Shown: positions 42,201 through 51,653, numbered from the stretch's first letter. The stretch: 64,000 nt of DNA from Trabulsiella odontotermitis (GCF_030053895.1 NZ_CP125781.1:1054001-1118000), one strand, 5' to 3'. Translations and numbers: made by a program. Notes: generated by a model not told the origin, from the sequence alone.

Positions 42201-43454
42201 ATGTCGGGAAGTCAGTCAGCAGTAAGCCGCCGCCGTTTATTGAAGGGGGCTGGCGCCATGTGGTTATTAAGCGTGAGTCAACTTGGCCTTGCCGCTGTCA
42301 GTCAGGTGGTGGCGGTGCGCGTCTGGCCATCGTCCACTTATACACGTGTGACGGTGGAATCCTCGCAGGTGCTGAAATACCGCCAGTTTGCGCTGAGTAA
42401 CCCTGAGCGCGTGGTGGTGGATATCGAAGGGGTCAATCTGAACTCGGTGCTGAAAGGCATGGGAGCGCAGATCCGTGCTGACGATCCGTACATTAAATCC
42501 GCACGCGTGGGCCAGTTTGATCCGCAAACGGTGCGGATGGTGTTTGAACTTAAGCAGAACGTTAAACCGCAGTTGTTCGCGCTGGCGCCGGTCGCCGGAT
42601 TCAAAGAACGACTGGTGATGGATCTCTATCCGGCTAATGCACAGGAAATTCAGGATCCGCTGCTGGCATTGCTCGAAGATTATAATAAGGGCGATCTGGA
42701 AAAACAGGTGCCGCCTGCGCAGAGTGGTCCACAGCCAGGTAAAGCGGGGCGCGATCGCCCGATTGTCATCATGCTCGATCCCGGTCACGGTGGTGAAGAT
42801 TCTGGTGCCGTGGGGAAATACCGCACCCGCGAAAAAGATGTGGTGTTGCAGATTGCCCGCCGCCTTCGGGCGCTCATCGAGAAAGAGGGCAATATGAAGG
42901 TGTTCATGACGCGCAACGAGGATATCTTCATTCCGCTGAAAGTACGCGTGGCGAAGGCGCAGAAGCAGCGCGCCGACCTGTTTGTCTCCATTCACGCGGA
43001 TGCGTTCACCAGCCGCCAGCCGAGCGGTTCGTCGGTGTTTGCGCTCTCTACCAAAGGCGCGACCAGTACTGCGGCAAAATACCTGGCGGAAACGCAGAAC
43101 GCCTCGGATCTCATTGGTGGCGTGAGTAAGAGTGGTGATCGTTATGTCGATCATACGATGTTTGATATGGTGCAGTCGCTGACCATCTCTGATAGCCTGA
43201 AATTTGGCAAGGCGGTACTGCAGAAACTCGGGAAGATCAACGACCTGCATAAGAATCAGGTGGAACAGGCGGGCTTTGCGGTACTGAAAGCGCCTGACAT
43301 CCCGTCGATTCTGGTTGAGACGGCGTTTATCAGTAACGTTGAAGAAGAGCGCAAGCTGAAAACCGCGACCTTCCAGCAACAGGTGGCAGAGTCGATTCTG
43401 GCGGGAATTAAAGCCTACTTCGCCGATGGCGCGACGCTGGCAAGACGAGGTTAA
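42201..43454 (+). CDS. amiC: N-acetylmuramoyl-L-alanine amidase AmiC
   Basis: A 417-residue periplasmic amidase, same length as E. coli AmiC. It cuts the stem peptide from muramic acid at the septum so daughter cells separate, after activation by NlpD. A Tat signal SRRRLLK is at residues 9-15; then an AMIN septal-targeting domain (about 35-150) and an Amidase_3 zinc domain with LDPGHGGEDSG, SIHADAF and ILVETAFISN. The ATG at 42201 follows GGGAGAAG and gives the correct Tat leader; an upstream ATG at 42186 would lengthen it without homology. Confidence 0.97.
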   Translation: MSGSQSAVSRRRLLKGAGAMWLLSVSQLGLAAVSQVVAVRVWPSSTYTRVTVESSQVLKYRQFALSNPERVVVDIEGVNLNSVLKGMGAQIRADDPYIKSARVGQFDPQTVRMVFELKQNVKPQLFALAPVAGFKERLVMDLYPANAQEIQDPLLALLEDYNKGDLEKQVPPAQSGPQPGKAGRDRPIVIMLDPGHGGEDSGAVGKYRTREKDVVLQIARRLRALIEKEGNMKVFMTRNEDIFIPLKVRVAKAQKQRADLFVSIHADAFTSRQPSGSSVFALSTKGATSTAAKYLAETQNASDLIGGVSKSGDRYVDHTMFDMVQSLTISDSLKFGKAVLQKLGKINDLHKNQVEQAGFAVLKAPDIPSILVETAFISNVEEERKLKTATFQQQVAESILAGIKAYFADGATLARRG

Positions 43455-43496
43455 CAGGATGGCGCCGAAAGGCGCTATTTTTTGCCAGGTGCAGAA

Positions 43497-43521
43497 ACAA
43501 AAAAACACCCGTCAGGGTGTT
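43497..43521 (-). terminator. Intrinsic terminator of the initiator tRNA operon
   Basis: On the minus strand the 7-bp stem AACACCC / GGGTGTT with a 4-base loop is followed by a run of seven or more U residues, 30 bases past the second tRNA gene. Confidence 0.85.
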
Positions 43522-43552
43522 CATTGCGTTTACGGCATCACGATTAAAATGT

Positions 43553-43629
<77 letters not shown>

Positions 43630-43671
43630 TCCGTCTTTATACTTCGTATAAACTTTTCTTCACATTTTAAT

Positions 43672-43748
<77 letters not shown>

Positions 43749-43761
43749 TCCGTGGATGCGC

Positions 43762-43789
43762 ACTATACTCTGCTGACTTTCTGTTGCAA
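43762..43789 (-). promoter_or_regulatory. Promoter of the initiator tRNA operon
   Basis: Read leftward: -35 TTGCAA (43784-43789), 16-base spacer, -10 TATAGT (43762-43767), then a GC-rich stretch GCGC. That discriminator is typical of stable-RNA promoters under stringent (ppGpp) control. Confidence 0.75.
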
Positions 43790-43955
43790 CCTTTTTTTTA
43801 ACTAAAGGGTTAACTTTGCAGGTAATTGCGCAAAAACCTGTCAGATTGTCTGTTTTGTGCGCGGAATTCCGTTTTGACCGCGCCAGCGCATTTCTTTACC
43901 CCTGACGGTTTGTTATCTTCATCACGGATTCGGCTTAAGTAAAAGATGAGACATC

Positions 43956-45053
43956 ATGAAAGGACGTTGGGCAAAATATCTGGTAACGGGAACGCTGCTG
44001 ACACTACTGGCAGCCTGTAGTTCTAAACCGACCGACCGCGGTCAGCAGTACAGTGACGGGAAATTCACGCAACCTTTCTCACTGGTTAACCAGCCTGACG
44101 CCATTGGCGCGCCAATCAATGCCGGTGATTTTGCAGAGCAGGTGAATCAGGTCCGCGACGCCTCGCCACGCCTTTATGGCAGCCAAAGTAATGTCTATAA
44201 CGCCGTGCAGCAATGGCTCCGCTCTGGCGGCGATACCCGCACGCTGCGCCAGTACGGCATCGACGCCTGGCAGATGCAGGGCGCTGATAACTACGGTAAC
44301 GTGCAGTTCACTGGTTACTACACGCCGGTCGTGCAGGCACGCCACACGCCGCAAGGGGAGTTCAGATATCCCATTTACCGCATGCCGCCGAAGCGCGGCC
44401 GCCTGCCGTCCCGCGCCGAGATCTATGCTGGTGCACTGAGCGACAACTACGTTCTCGCATACAGTAACTCGCTGATGGACAACTTTATTATGGATGTGCA
44501 GGGCAGCGGTTATATCGATTTCGGTGATGGTTCACCGCTCAACTTCTTTAGTTATGCCGGGAAAAACGGCTGGTCATATCGCAGCATCGGTAAAGTGCTG
44601 ATCGATCGCGGTGAAGTGAAGAAAGAAGATATGTCGATGCAGGCCATCCGCCAGTGGGGCGAAACGCACAGCGAAGCGGAAGTGCGCGAGTTGCTGGAGC
44701 AGAACCCGTCCTTCGTTTTCTTCAAGCCGCAATCCTTCGCGCCGGTGAAAGGCGCCAGCGCCGTACCGCTGATTGGTCGTGCGTCGGTGGCCTCTGACCG
44801 CAGCATTATTCCGGCGGGAACTACACTGCTGGCGGAAGTGCCGCTGCTCGACAACAACGGTAAATTCAACGGCCAGTACGAGCTACGTCTGATGGTGGCG
44901 CTGGATGTCGGCGGGGCGATTAAAGGCCAGCACTTTGATATCTACCAGGGCATTGGTCCGGATGCCGGACACCGCGCAGGATGGTACAATCACTATGGTC
45001 GCGTCTGGGTGCTGAAAAACGCCCCGGGAGCCGGCAATGTCTTTAGCGGTTAA
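43956..45053 (+). CDS. mltA: Membrane-bound lytic murein transglycosylase MltA
   Basis: A 365-residue outer-membrane lipoprotein, same length as E. coli MltA. It cleaves the glycan strand of peptidoglycan to give 1,6-anhydromuramic ends. The signal peptide ends in the lipobox LAAC with Cys21. The 3D-type catalytic barrel is shown by the Asp-containing MVALDVGGAIKGQHFDIYQG and the preceding VPLIGRASVASDRSIIPAG. tcdA follows 10 bases after the stop, probably cotranscribed. The 207 bases upstream hold the divergent tRNA promoter. Confidence 0.97.
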   Translation: MKGRWAKYLVTGTLLTLLAACSSKPTDRGQQYSDGKFTQPFSLVNQPDAIGAPINAGDFAEQVNQVRDASPRLYGSQSNVYNAVQQWLRSGGDTRTLRQYGIDAWQMQGADNYGNVQFTGYYTPVVQARHTPQGEFRYPIYRMPPKRGRLPSRAEIYAGALSDNYVLAYSNSLMDNFIMDVQGSGYIDFGDGSPLNFFSYAGKNGWSYRSIGKVLIDRGEVKKEDMSMQAIRQWGETHSEAEVRELLEQNPSFVFFKPQSFAPVKGASAVPLIGRASVASDRSIIPAGTTLLAEVPLLDNNGKFNGQYELRLMVALDVGGAIKGQHFDIYQGIGPDAGHRAGWYNHYGRVWVLKNAPGAGNVFSG

Positions 45054-45063
45054 TTGAGGTCTT

Positions 45064-45870
45064 ATGTCTGTGGTAATCAGCGATGCCTGGCGTCAGCGTT
45101 TTGGCGGCACGGCACGTTTGTACGGTGAAAATGCGCTGCAATGGTTTGCCGATGCGCACGTCTGCGTGGTGGGTATTGGTGGTGTCGGATCCTGGGCGGC
45201 GGAAGCGCTGGCGCGTACCGGTATCGGTGCGATCACATTAATTGATATGGATGACGTATGCGTCACCAACACCAATCGCCAGATCCACGCGCTCGGCAGC
45301 AATGTAGGGCTCGCCAAAGCTGAGGTAATGGCCGACCGCATTCGCCAGATCAACCCGGAGTGCCGGGTGAACGTCATCGACGATTTCGTTACCCCTGACA
45401 ACGTGGCGCAGTACATGAGCGCCGGGTACAGCTATGTTATCGATGCCATCGACAGCGTGCGGCCAAAAGCGGCACTGATTGCCTATTGCCGTCGCTATAA
45501 AGTGCCGCTGGTCACCACCGGCGGGGCTGGCGGGCAGATCGACCCGACGCAGATCCAGGTCGCCGATCTGGCGAAAACCATTCAGGATCCCCTGGCGGCT
45601 AAGCTGCGCGAACGGCTGAAAAGCGAGTATGGCGTGGTGAAAAACAGCAAAGGCAAACTGGGCGTGGACTGCGTATTCTCAACGGAAGCGCTGGTTTACC
45701 CGCAGGCAGACGGCAGTGTTTGTGCCATGAAGAGCACCGCAGAAGGGCCAAAACGCATGGACTGCGCCTCGGGCTTCGGCGCAGCAACGATGGTGACCGC
45801 CACCTTTGGTTTTGTCGCGGTCTCCCATGCCCTCAAAAAAATGATGGCAAAAGCAGCGCGTCAGGCCTGA
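45064..45870 (+). CDS. tcdA: tRNA threonylcarbamoyladenosine dehydratase TcdA (CsdL)
   Basis: A 268-residue E1/ThiF-like enzyme, same length as E. coli TcdA. It uses ATP to cyclise t6A37 in tRNA to ct6A, working with the CsdA-CsdE sulfur relay. The nucleotide-binding loop VVGIGGVGSWAAEAL, IDMDDVCVTNTNRQ and the ThiF-type Cys-containing VVTTGGAGGQIDPTQ region are present. Its end overlaps the convergent csdE by 10 bases, so partner genes sit side by side as in E. coli. Confidence 0.96.
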   Translation: MSVVISDAWRQRFGGTARLYGENALQWFADAHVCVVGIGGVGSWAAEALARTGIGAITLIDMDDVCVTNTNRQIHALGSNVGLAKAEVMADRIRQINPECRVNVIDDFVTPDNVAQYMSAGYSYVIDAIDSVRPKAALIAYCRRYKVPLVTTGGAGGQIDPTQIQVADLAKTIQDPLAAKLRERLKSEYGVVKNSKGKLGVDCVFSTEALVYPQADGSVCAMKSTAEGPKRMDCASGFGAATMVTATFGFVAVSHALKKMMAKAARQA

Positions 45871-46310
45871 TGCCGGCGCGCCGCATCGCTCACGGCCTCG
45901 CCCAACGCAGCCAGCCCCTGGCTGCGTGAAGCGCTGAGCTGAGCGCGAAGCCCCAGTTCGTCGAACAGCGTGAGCGGATCCTGCGCCAGCAGCTCCGCCG
46001 CGCTTTTCCCTTCCACTGCTGTCAGCAATACCGCCAGTAAACCGCGCACAATTCTCCCTTCGCTGTCGCCAAAGAAATGCAGTTTGCCGTCATTCGTCAC
46101 AACTGTACCCAGCCAGACGCGGTTTTCACAACCGGCGATCTCTTTCGCCTGCGCTTTCAGTTCATCTGAGAGGGCGGGCAACTGCTTACCCAGCAAAATC
46201 AGCTGGCGGTACTTGTCTTCCCATGCCTGTAATGGCGTGAAAAGCTGATGCAACGACGCTGCGGTGACGGTGGTACCGAACGGGTGTCCGGCGTAGAGCG
46301 GGTTTGTCAT
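45861..46310 (-). CDS. csdE: Sulfur acceptor protein CsdE
   Basis: A 149-residue SufE-like protein (E. coli CsdE has 147). It accepts persulfide sulfur from CsdA on Cys61, seen in EIAGCENRVWLG, and passes it on, in E. coli toward TcdA. GRIVRGLLAVLL is the conserved second half of the SufE fold. Its start overlaps the csdA stop by 4 bases, so the two are coupled. Confidence 0.95.
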   Translation of the reverse strand: MTNPLYAGHPFGTTVTAASLHQLFTPLQAWEDKYRQLILLGKQLPALSDELKAQAKEIAGCENRVWLGTVVTNDGKLHFFGDSEGRIVRGLLAVLLTAVEGKSAAELLAQDPLTLFDELGLRAQLSASRSQGLAALGEAVSDAARRHQA

Positions 46311-47515
46311 TCATCCACCAGTAGTTCAAGGGCGCGGTCGACGGCGGCGACCAGCGCATGGACATCATCCTGTGTATTATAGGGCGCGAATGACGCGCGT
46401 AGCGTACCGCTGACGCCGAGCGCTGCCAGCAATGGTTGCGCACAATGTTGCCCGGCCCGCAACGCAATGCCGTATTCGGCGAGCAGGGTGACCATGTCGC
46501 TGTGATGCACGCCATCGAAATCAAACGCCAGCAGGCTGGAATCCTGACAGCGAAATGAGCGGAAACCGGGGCGTTTTGCCAGTTCGGCTTCAGCCAGTGT
46601 TGCCAGCCCACGGCTCCAGCTTTCGGCTTGTACCAGATCCACCTCCGCCAGCCATTCCAGCGCGGCGCTGAGGCCAATGACCCCGGCGACGTTCGGCGTG
46701 CCGGCTTCAAGCCGGTAAGGCAGCGCCTGCGTTTTGAAACCGTCGAAGGTCACTTCGGTGATCATCTTGCCGCCGCCGAGCCATGGCGACATGCCTTCCA
46801 GCAGTTCGCTTTTACCGTACAGCACACCAATACCGGTCGGGCCATACAGTTTGTGCCCGGAAAAGGCATAGAAATCGATATCCAGTTGTTGCACATCCGC
46901 CGGGAAATGCACTGCACCCTGCGCGCCGTCCACCATTACCACCATTCCTGCGGCATGCGCATGGCGAATGGCCTGCGGAAGATCGGGGCAACCGCCGGTG
47001 ACATTCGACATTTGTCCCAGCGCCAGAATGCGGCTGCGTGGGGTGATGAGCGCTGGCAGGCGGGCGACATCCGGCAGGCAATCGCTGCCCAGCGGCAGTT
47101 TAACGATGCGGGCGCCGGTCTGCTCCGCCACCATCAGCCACGGCACAAAATTGGCATGATGCTCGGCTTCGCTGACGATGATTTCATCGCCAGGTTTCAG
47201 GCGTGGTCGCGCATAGCTTTGCGCCACCATATTGATGGCTTCGGTGGTGCCGCGTGTCCAGACGATGTTTTTGCTGTCCGGCGCGTTAAGCCATTCGGCA
47301 ACCCGTTCGCGGGCCGCTTCATAGCGTGCCGTCAGGCGTTGCGCTTCGGCAAACTGGCTACGATGCACATTACCGGCGCTCAGGCTGTAAAATTGTGTCG
47401 TGGCGTCAATCACGGCCTGCGGTTTCAGCGCAGTCGCGGCACTGTCGAGATAGACGCCAGCATCGCTCAGGGCGGGAAACCGGGCGCGAAACTGTGCGGG
47501 ATTAAATGCGTTCAT
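46307..47515 (-). CDS. csdA: Cysteine desulfurase CsdA
   Basis: A 402-residue PLP enzyme (E. coli CsdA has 401) of the group II desulfurases. It takes sulfur from cysteine or cysteine sulfinate as an enzyme persulfide. The PLP Lys is in FSGHKLYGPTG, the His of the active site in EAEHHAN and the persulfide Cys in LRAGQHCAQPL. The ATG at 47515 gives MNAFNPAQFRARFPAL, matching the family; the longer frame to 47551 has no homology. Confidence 0.96.
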   Translation of the reverse strand: MNAFNPAQFRARFPALSDAGVYLDSAATALKPQAVIDATTQFYSLSAGNVHRSQFAEAQRLTARYEAARERVAEWLNAPDSKNIVWTRGTTEAINMVAQSYARPRLKPGDEIIVSEAEHHANFVPWLMVAEQTGARIVKLPLGSDCLPDVARLPALITPRSRILALGQMSNVTGGCPDLPQAIRHAHAAGMVVMVDGAQGAVHFPADVQQLDIDFYAFSGHKLYGPTGIGVLYGKSELLEGMSPWLGGGKMITEVTFDGFKTQALPYRLEAGTPNVAGVIGLSAALEWLAEVDLVQAESWSRGLATLAEAELAKRPGFRSFRCQDSSLLAFDFDGVHHSDMVTLLAEYGIALRAGQHCAQPLLAALGVSGTLRASFAPYNTQDDVHALVAAVDRALELLVDE

Positions 47516-47708
47516 GGTGTTCCTCATTACGATCCCTCGATCGTCGCGCAATTTGTCGGTGAGGGCAAGGGGAGCGAATGTCCCTCGGAATAGTCCTGTA
47601 ATTCTGGCAAGGTAAAAATAGTACGTTATGCTATAGAGTGTTAGGCGAATGTTTTAGCCTGTCAGGAAAGTCGATTTATATAGCATAAATAGCCAGAAGG
47701 AGAAGAAC

Positions 47709-47936
47709 ATGAACAAGACAACTGCCATTATCTCTGCCTGTATGCTGACTTTTGCCCTGAGCGCCTGCTCCGGTCCGAACTACGTAATGCACACCACGGA
47801 CGGACGGGCCATCGTTTCTGACGGTAAACCGAAAACCGATGATGAGACGGGCATGATTTCGTATAAAGACGCTAACGGCAACAAACAGCAGATCAACCGT
47901 AGTGACGTGAAAGAGATGGTCGCGCTTGAGAAATAA
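47709..47936 (+). CDS. ygdI: Small lipoprotein YgdI
   Basis: A 75-residue lipoprotein of the YgdI/YgdR family. The lipobox is ALSAC with Cys at residue 20, and a short SH3-like domain follows (VMHTTDGRAIVSDGKPKTDD). AAGGAGAAG gives a strong ribosome site. Function is unknown. Its stop lies 14 bases before the 3' end of the convergent gcvB sRNA. Paralogue of ygdR at 19.8-20.0 kb. Confidence 0.95.
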   Translation: MNKTTAIISACMLTFALSACSGPNYVMHTTDGRAIVSDGKPKTDDETGMISYKDANGNKQQINRSDVKEMVALEK

Positions 47937-47950
47937 CGGTTGGAGTAGCG

Positions 47951-48155
47951 AAAAAAAAGCACCGCAGCTTGCGGTGCTACATTAATCACTATGGACAGAC
48001 AGGGTAAATGTACAGGAAGTGAAAAGGGTAGCTTTCCTACCGTGGTCTGAATCGCAGACCAATTGCAAACACAACAACACAACATCACAACCGTAAGCCA
48101 AAAGCCCATCAGAACACGCATTCCGAAAAAAGCTCTTCGTTCCGGCTCAGGAAGT
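47951..48155 (-). ncRNA. gcvB: GcvB small RNA
   Basis: A 205-base RNA matching E. coli GcvB along its length: the 5' end ACTTCCTGAGCCGGAACGAA, the G/U-rich target-binding region R1 (GTTGTGTTGTTGTGTTTGC) and a 3' terminator AGCACCGC / GCGGTGCT followed by eight U residues. GcvB is an Hfq-dependent repressor of many amino acid and peptide transporter mRNAs. It is transcribed divergently from gcvA, whose product activates it when glycine is plentiful. The 128-base gap to gcvA holds both promoters. Confidence 0.96.
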
Positions 48156-48283
48156 GCCGCCACTATAGGTATTTGCTGGTAGTTCCTCAACGGACAAATT
48201 ATAATGGCTCAGATAAAAAAAACTAATAGGTTAAACGTTGTTTCCTGTTTGTTATGTCGAGTTAACATCTAAGCCAGAGAACC

Positions 48284-49198
48284 ATGTCAAAGCGATTACC
48301 ACCTCTGAATGCATTACGTGTTTTTGACGCAGCAGCACGGCATTTAAGCTTCACTCGCGCCGCCGATGAGCTTTTTGTGACGCAGGCCGCAGTCAGCCAC
48401 CAAATCAAGTCCCTGGAGGATTTTTTGGGGCTGAAGCTATTCCGCCGACGCAATCGTTCTCTTCTGCTGACCGAGGAAGGGCAGAGCTATTTCCAGGACA
48501 TTAAAGAGATCTTTTCGCAATTAACCGAGGCGACGCGTAAACTGCAGGCACGCAGTGCGAAAGGGGCGCTGACGGTTAGTTTACTGCCCAGTTTTGCCAT
48601 TCAGTGGATGGTGCCGAGACTCTCCAGCTTTAACTCAGCTTATCCGGGAATCGACGTCAGGATCCAGGCGGTGGACCGTCAGGAAGATAAGCTGGCGGAC
48701 GATGTCGACGTGGCGATTTTCTACGGGCGGGGCAACTGGCCGGGGTTGCGTGTGGAAAAACTGTACGCAGAATATCTGATTCCGGTTTGCTCGCCGCTGC
48801 TGCTCACCGGTGAGAAGCCATTGAAAACCCCTGCCGATCTGGCGCAACATACGCTATTACACGACGCCTCGCGCCGTGACTGGCAGACGTACACGCGTCA
48901 GCTGGGCCTCAATCTTAACGTTCAACAGGGACCGATTTTCAGCCACAGCGCGATGGTGCTGCAGGCCGCAATCCACGGACAGGGTATCGCACTCGCCAAC
49001 AATGTCATGGCGCAGTCTGAAATTGAAGCAGGCCGTCTGGTCTGCCCGTTTAATGATGTGCTGGTCAGTAAAAACGCTTTTTATCTGGTTTGCCATGACA
49101 GTCAGGCGGAACTGGGTAAAATAGCCGCCTTCCGGCAATGGATTCTGGCGAAAGCTGCAAGTGAACAAGAGAAATTCCGCTTTCGTTATGAACAATAA
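48284..49198 (+). CDS. gcvA: Glycine cleavage system regulator GcvA
   Basis: A 304-residue LysR-type regulator (E. coli GcvA has 305). The N-terminal HTH is PLNALRVFDAAARHLSFTRAADELFVTQAA and an effector domain follows. GcvA activates gcvTHP with glycine, represses it with GcvR when glycine is low, and drives gcvB. The divergent gcvA/gcvB arrangement is as in E. coli. ygdD follows 71 bases later. Confidence 0.96.
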   Translation: MSKRLPPLNALRVFDAAARHLSFTRAADELFVTQAAVSHQIKSLEDFLGLKLFRRRNRSLLLTEEGQSYFQDIKEIFSQLTEATRKLQARSAKGALTVSLLPSFAIQWMVPRLSSFNSAYPGIDVRIQAVDRQEDKLADDVDVAIFYGRGNWPGLRVEKLYAEYLIPVCSPLLLTGEKPLKTPADLAQHTLLHDASRRDWQTYTRQLGLNLNVQQGPIFSHSAMVLQAAIHGQGIALANNVMAQSEIEAGRLVCPFNDVLVSKNAFYLVCHDSQAELGKIAAFRQWILAKAASEQEKFRFRYEQ

Positions 49199-49269
49199 AC
49201 ACACGATCGTGCAGGCGGCAATGGGGGGCAGCCTGAACGATGAAGTGTAAATCAGTTTAGGGTAAGAAC

Positions 49270-49665
49270 ATGACTAGTCGTTTTATGCTGATTTTTGCCG
49301 CCATTAGCGGTTTTATTTTTGTGGCGTTAGGTGCGTTTGGCGCGCATGTGTTAAGTAAATCTTTGGGTGTGGTGGAAATGGGGTGGATCCAGACCGGCCT
49401 TGAGTATCAGGCATTCCACACGCTGGCGATTTTTGGTCTCGCGGTCGCCATGCAGCGCCGCATCAGTATCTGGTTTTACTGGAGCAGCGTTTTTCTGGCG
49501 CTGGGAACCGTGCTGTTCAGCGGCAGTTTGTACTGCCTCGCCCTCTCTCACCTTCGTCTGTGGGCGTTCGTCACGCCGGTGGGAGGCGTCAGCTTCCTCG
49601 CAGGGTGGGTATTAATGTTAATTGGTGCAATTCGTCTGAAGCGTAAGGGCGTCGTTCATGAATAA
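49270..49665 (+). CDS. ygdD: DUF423-family membrane protein YgdD
   Basis: A 131-residue inner-membrane protein, same length as E. coli YgdD, with four hydrophobic segments and the DUF423 motif AISGFIFVALGAFGAH near the N terminus and GLEYQAFHTLAIF in the middle. Function is unknown. It overlaps rlmM by 8 bases and probably shares a transcript with it. Confidence 0.94.
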   Translation: MTSRFMLIFAAISGFIFVALGAFGAHVLSKSLGVVEMGWIQTGLEYQAFHTLAIFGLAVAMQRRISIWFYWSSVFLALGTVLFSGSLYCLALSHLRLWAFVTPVGGVSFLAGWVLMLIGAIRLKRKGVVHE

Positions 49666-50758
49666 GGTTGTTCTCTATTGCCGCCCGGGCTTTGAGAAAG
49701 AGTGTGCTGCAGAAATTACCGACAAGGCCGCGCGCCTTGAGGTGTACGGATTTGCCCGCGTAAAAGATAACGCGGGTTATGTTGTTTTTGAATGCTATCA
49801 GCCGGAAGAGGCGGACAAACTGGCTCGCGAGCTGCCTTACAGCTCGTTGATCTTTGCCCGCCAGATGCTGGTGGCAGGCGAGCTGTTGCAGAATCTTCCC
49901 CCGGAAGATCGCATCACGCCGATCGTCGGTATGTTGCAGGGCGTGGTGGAAAAAGGCGGCGATTTGCGCGTCGAAGTGGCTGACACCAACGAAAGCAAAG
50001 AGCTGATGAAGTTTTGCCGCAAATTCACCGTGCCGCTGCGCGCGGCATTGCGCGAGGCAAAAATTCTCACCAACTATGAAACGCCGAAGCGCCCGGTGGT
50101 GCATGTCTTTTTCATTGCCCCGGGCTGCTGTTACGTCGGGTATTCGTACCCGAATAATAATTCCCCGTTTTATATGGGCATTCCGCGTCTGAAATTCCCC
50201 GCTGATGCGCCAAGTCGTTCCACGCTGAAACTGGAAGAGGCGCTACACGTGTTTATTCCGGCCGATGAATGGGATGAGCGTCTGGCTAACGGCATGTATG
50301 CGGTTGATCTCGGTGCCTGTCCTGGCGGCTGGACGTATCAGCTGGTGAAACGCAACATGTGGGTTTATTCAGTGGATAACGGCCCGATGGCGCAAAGCCT
50401 GATGGATACCGGGCAGGTCACCTGGTTGCGTGAAGATGGTTTCCGCTATCGTCCCAACCGTAACAACATCTCATGGATGGTCTGCGATATGGTGGAGAAA
50501 CCAGCGAAAGTGGCGGCGCTGATGGCGCAGTGGCTGGTGAACGGCTGGTGTCGCGAAACCATTTTTAACCTCAAGCTGCCGATGAAAAAGCGCTACGAAG
50601 AGGTGTCACAGAATCTGGCGTACATTCAGGAACAGCTGAGTGAGCATGGCATCAACGCGCAGATTCAGGCACGCCAGTTGTATCACGATCGCGAAGAGGT
50701 GACTGTGCACATCCGCCGTATCTGGGCCGCCGTCGGTGGTCGTCGCGACGAACGCTAG
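49658..50758 (+). CDS. rlmM: 23S rRNA C2498 2'-O-ribose methyltransferase RlmM
   Basis: A 366-residue SAM-dependent methyltransferase, same length as E. coli RlmM, which methylates the 2'-OH of C2498 in 23S rRNA. An N-terminal THUMP-like RNA-binding part (about 1-170) precedes a Rossmann domain; the SAM site is AVDLGACPGGWTYQL and the catalytic KDKE-type residues lie around it. The ATG overlaps the 3' end of ygdD. Its stop overlaps that of convergent xni by 4 bases. Confidence 0.96.
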   Translation: MNKVVLYCRPGFEKECAAEITDKAARLEVYGFARVKDNAGYVVFECYQPEEADKLARELPYSSLIFARQMLVAGELLQNLPPEDRITPIVGMLQGVVEKGGDLRVEVADTNESKELMKFCRKFTVPLRAALREAKILTNYETPKRPVVHVFFIAPGCCYVGYSYPNNNSPFYMGIPRLKFPADAPSRSTLKLEEALHVFIPADEWDERLANGMYAVDLGACPGGWTYQLVKRNMWVYSVDNGPMAQSLMDTGQVTWLREDGFRYRPNRNNISWMVCDMVEKPAKVAALMAQWLVNGWCRETIFNLKLPMKKRYEEVSQNLAYIQEQLSEHGINAQIQARQLYHDREEVTVHIRRIWAAVGGRRDER

Positions 50759-51543
50759 TCTGTATGATTGCCCGGTGGCGCTACGCTTACCGGGCCTACA
50801 CGCAACTGCTGCAAATTCCCGTCTAAGTGTAAATCCTTCCGTAACCGCGCCACATCCCGGCAAATAAAAGCCATCTCTTTATGCGCTTCCAGCTTTTTGC
50901 GCCATTTCTCCGGCACTTCATTCAGCCGGGCATACATCCCATCCAGATTTTCAAACTCCGTTAACAACTGCGTGGCGCTCTTCGGGCCAATTCCCGCCAC
51001 GCCCGGCACTTTTGAACTGCTGATCCCCGCGAGCCCCCAGTAATCCGGCAACTGCTGCGGCGTGACGCCAAATTCGCTGGCGATAAATGGCGCGTCGAGC
51101 CAGCGTTTCTGAAAATAGTCGCGAATGCGAATGGTGGGGGACAGCAGCTGACAATAGCCTTTATCGGTCGAGACAATCGTGGCCTGATGCCCGGCCTGCG
51201 CCACTTTTACCGCCAGCGTCGCCGCCAGATCGTCGGCCTCGTTACCGGCAGATTCCCAGCAGCGCACGCCACGACCTTCAAACGCTGCCCGCAGCGCGGG
51301 CATTTCATCGTGCAGATCGTCCGGCATTGGTGGGCGCCCGGCTTTGTAATCCGGCAATAGCTGGTGACGCCAGCCCTGGCTGCGGGCGTCATCATCAAAC
51401 ACGGCCACCGCATGCGTCGGCTGGCTGTGAACCAGCAACTGTTCCAGTGCATGCAGGCAGGTTTCCGCGCAGGGCGACCCCTGTACAGCATGAATGCGAC
51501 GAATCAGGTTAAGCGCGTCAACGATCAGCAGATGAACAGCCAC
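50755..51543 (-). CDS. xni: Flap endonuclease-like protein Xni (ExoIX)
   Basis: A 262-residue 5'-nuclease-family protein (E. coli Xni has 251), related to the 5'-nuclease domain of DNA polymerase I. It shows LLIVDALNLIRRIH, GNEADDLAATLAVK, STDKGYCQLL and the DNA-binding GVAGIGPKSA helix-hairpin-helix. Some metal-site acids of the family are missing in Xni, in line with its weak nuclease activity. The GTG start matches E. coli. The last 11 residues (about PVSVAPPGNHTD) are encoded by a REP-like repeat beyond the point where the E. coli protein ends. Confidence 0.94.
   Translation of the reverse strand: MAVHLLIVDALNLIRRIHAVQGSPCAETCLHALEQLLVHSQPTHAVAVFDDDARSQGWRHQLLPDYKAGRPPMPDDLHDEMPALRAAFEGRGVRCWESAGNEADDLAATLAVKVAQAGHQATIVSTDKGYCQLLSPTIRIRDYFQKRWLDAPFIASEFGVTPQQLPDYWGLAGISSSKVPGVAGIGPKSATQLLTEFENLDGMYARLNEVPEKWRKKLEAHKEMAFICRDVARLRKDLHLDGNLQQLRVGPVSVAPPGNHTD
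50770..50795. repeat. REP-like palindromic repeat at the xni/rlmM junction
   Basis: GCCCGGT and ACCGGGC frame a GGCGCTACGCTT centre, the layout of enterobacterial REP/BIME units (compare GCCGGATGCGGCGT...ACGCCTTATCCGGC). It lies at the junction of two convergent genes and inside the xni C terminus. Confidence 0.65.
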
Positions 51544-51653
51544 GGAAATCCTCCTTGAGCAAGAGCGCTAAGGGTAACATCGTGATGTCTGTGAGGCTAT
51601 TTACAGAGAATAATTCAGGAAGATGCCTCGCAAAACGAGGCATCCGGGGACGA

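Noticed and set aside
47780..48190. 136-codon minus-strand frame over the ygdI-gcvB region
   Set aside because: It covers the GcvB RNA and the antisense of ygdI; the RNA is well recognised and the frame has no protein homology.
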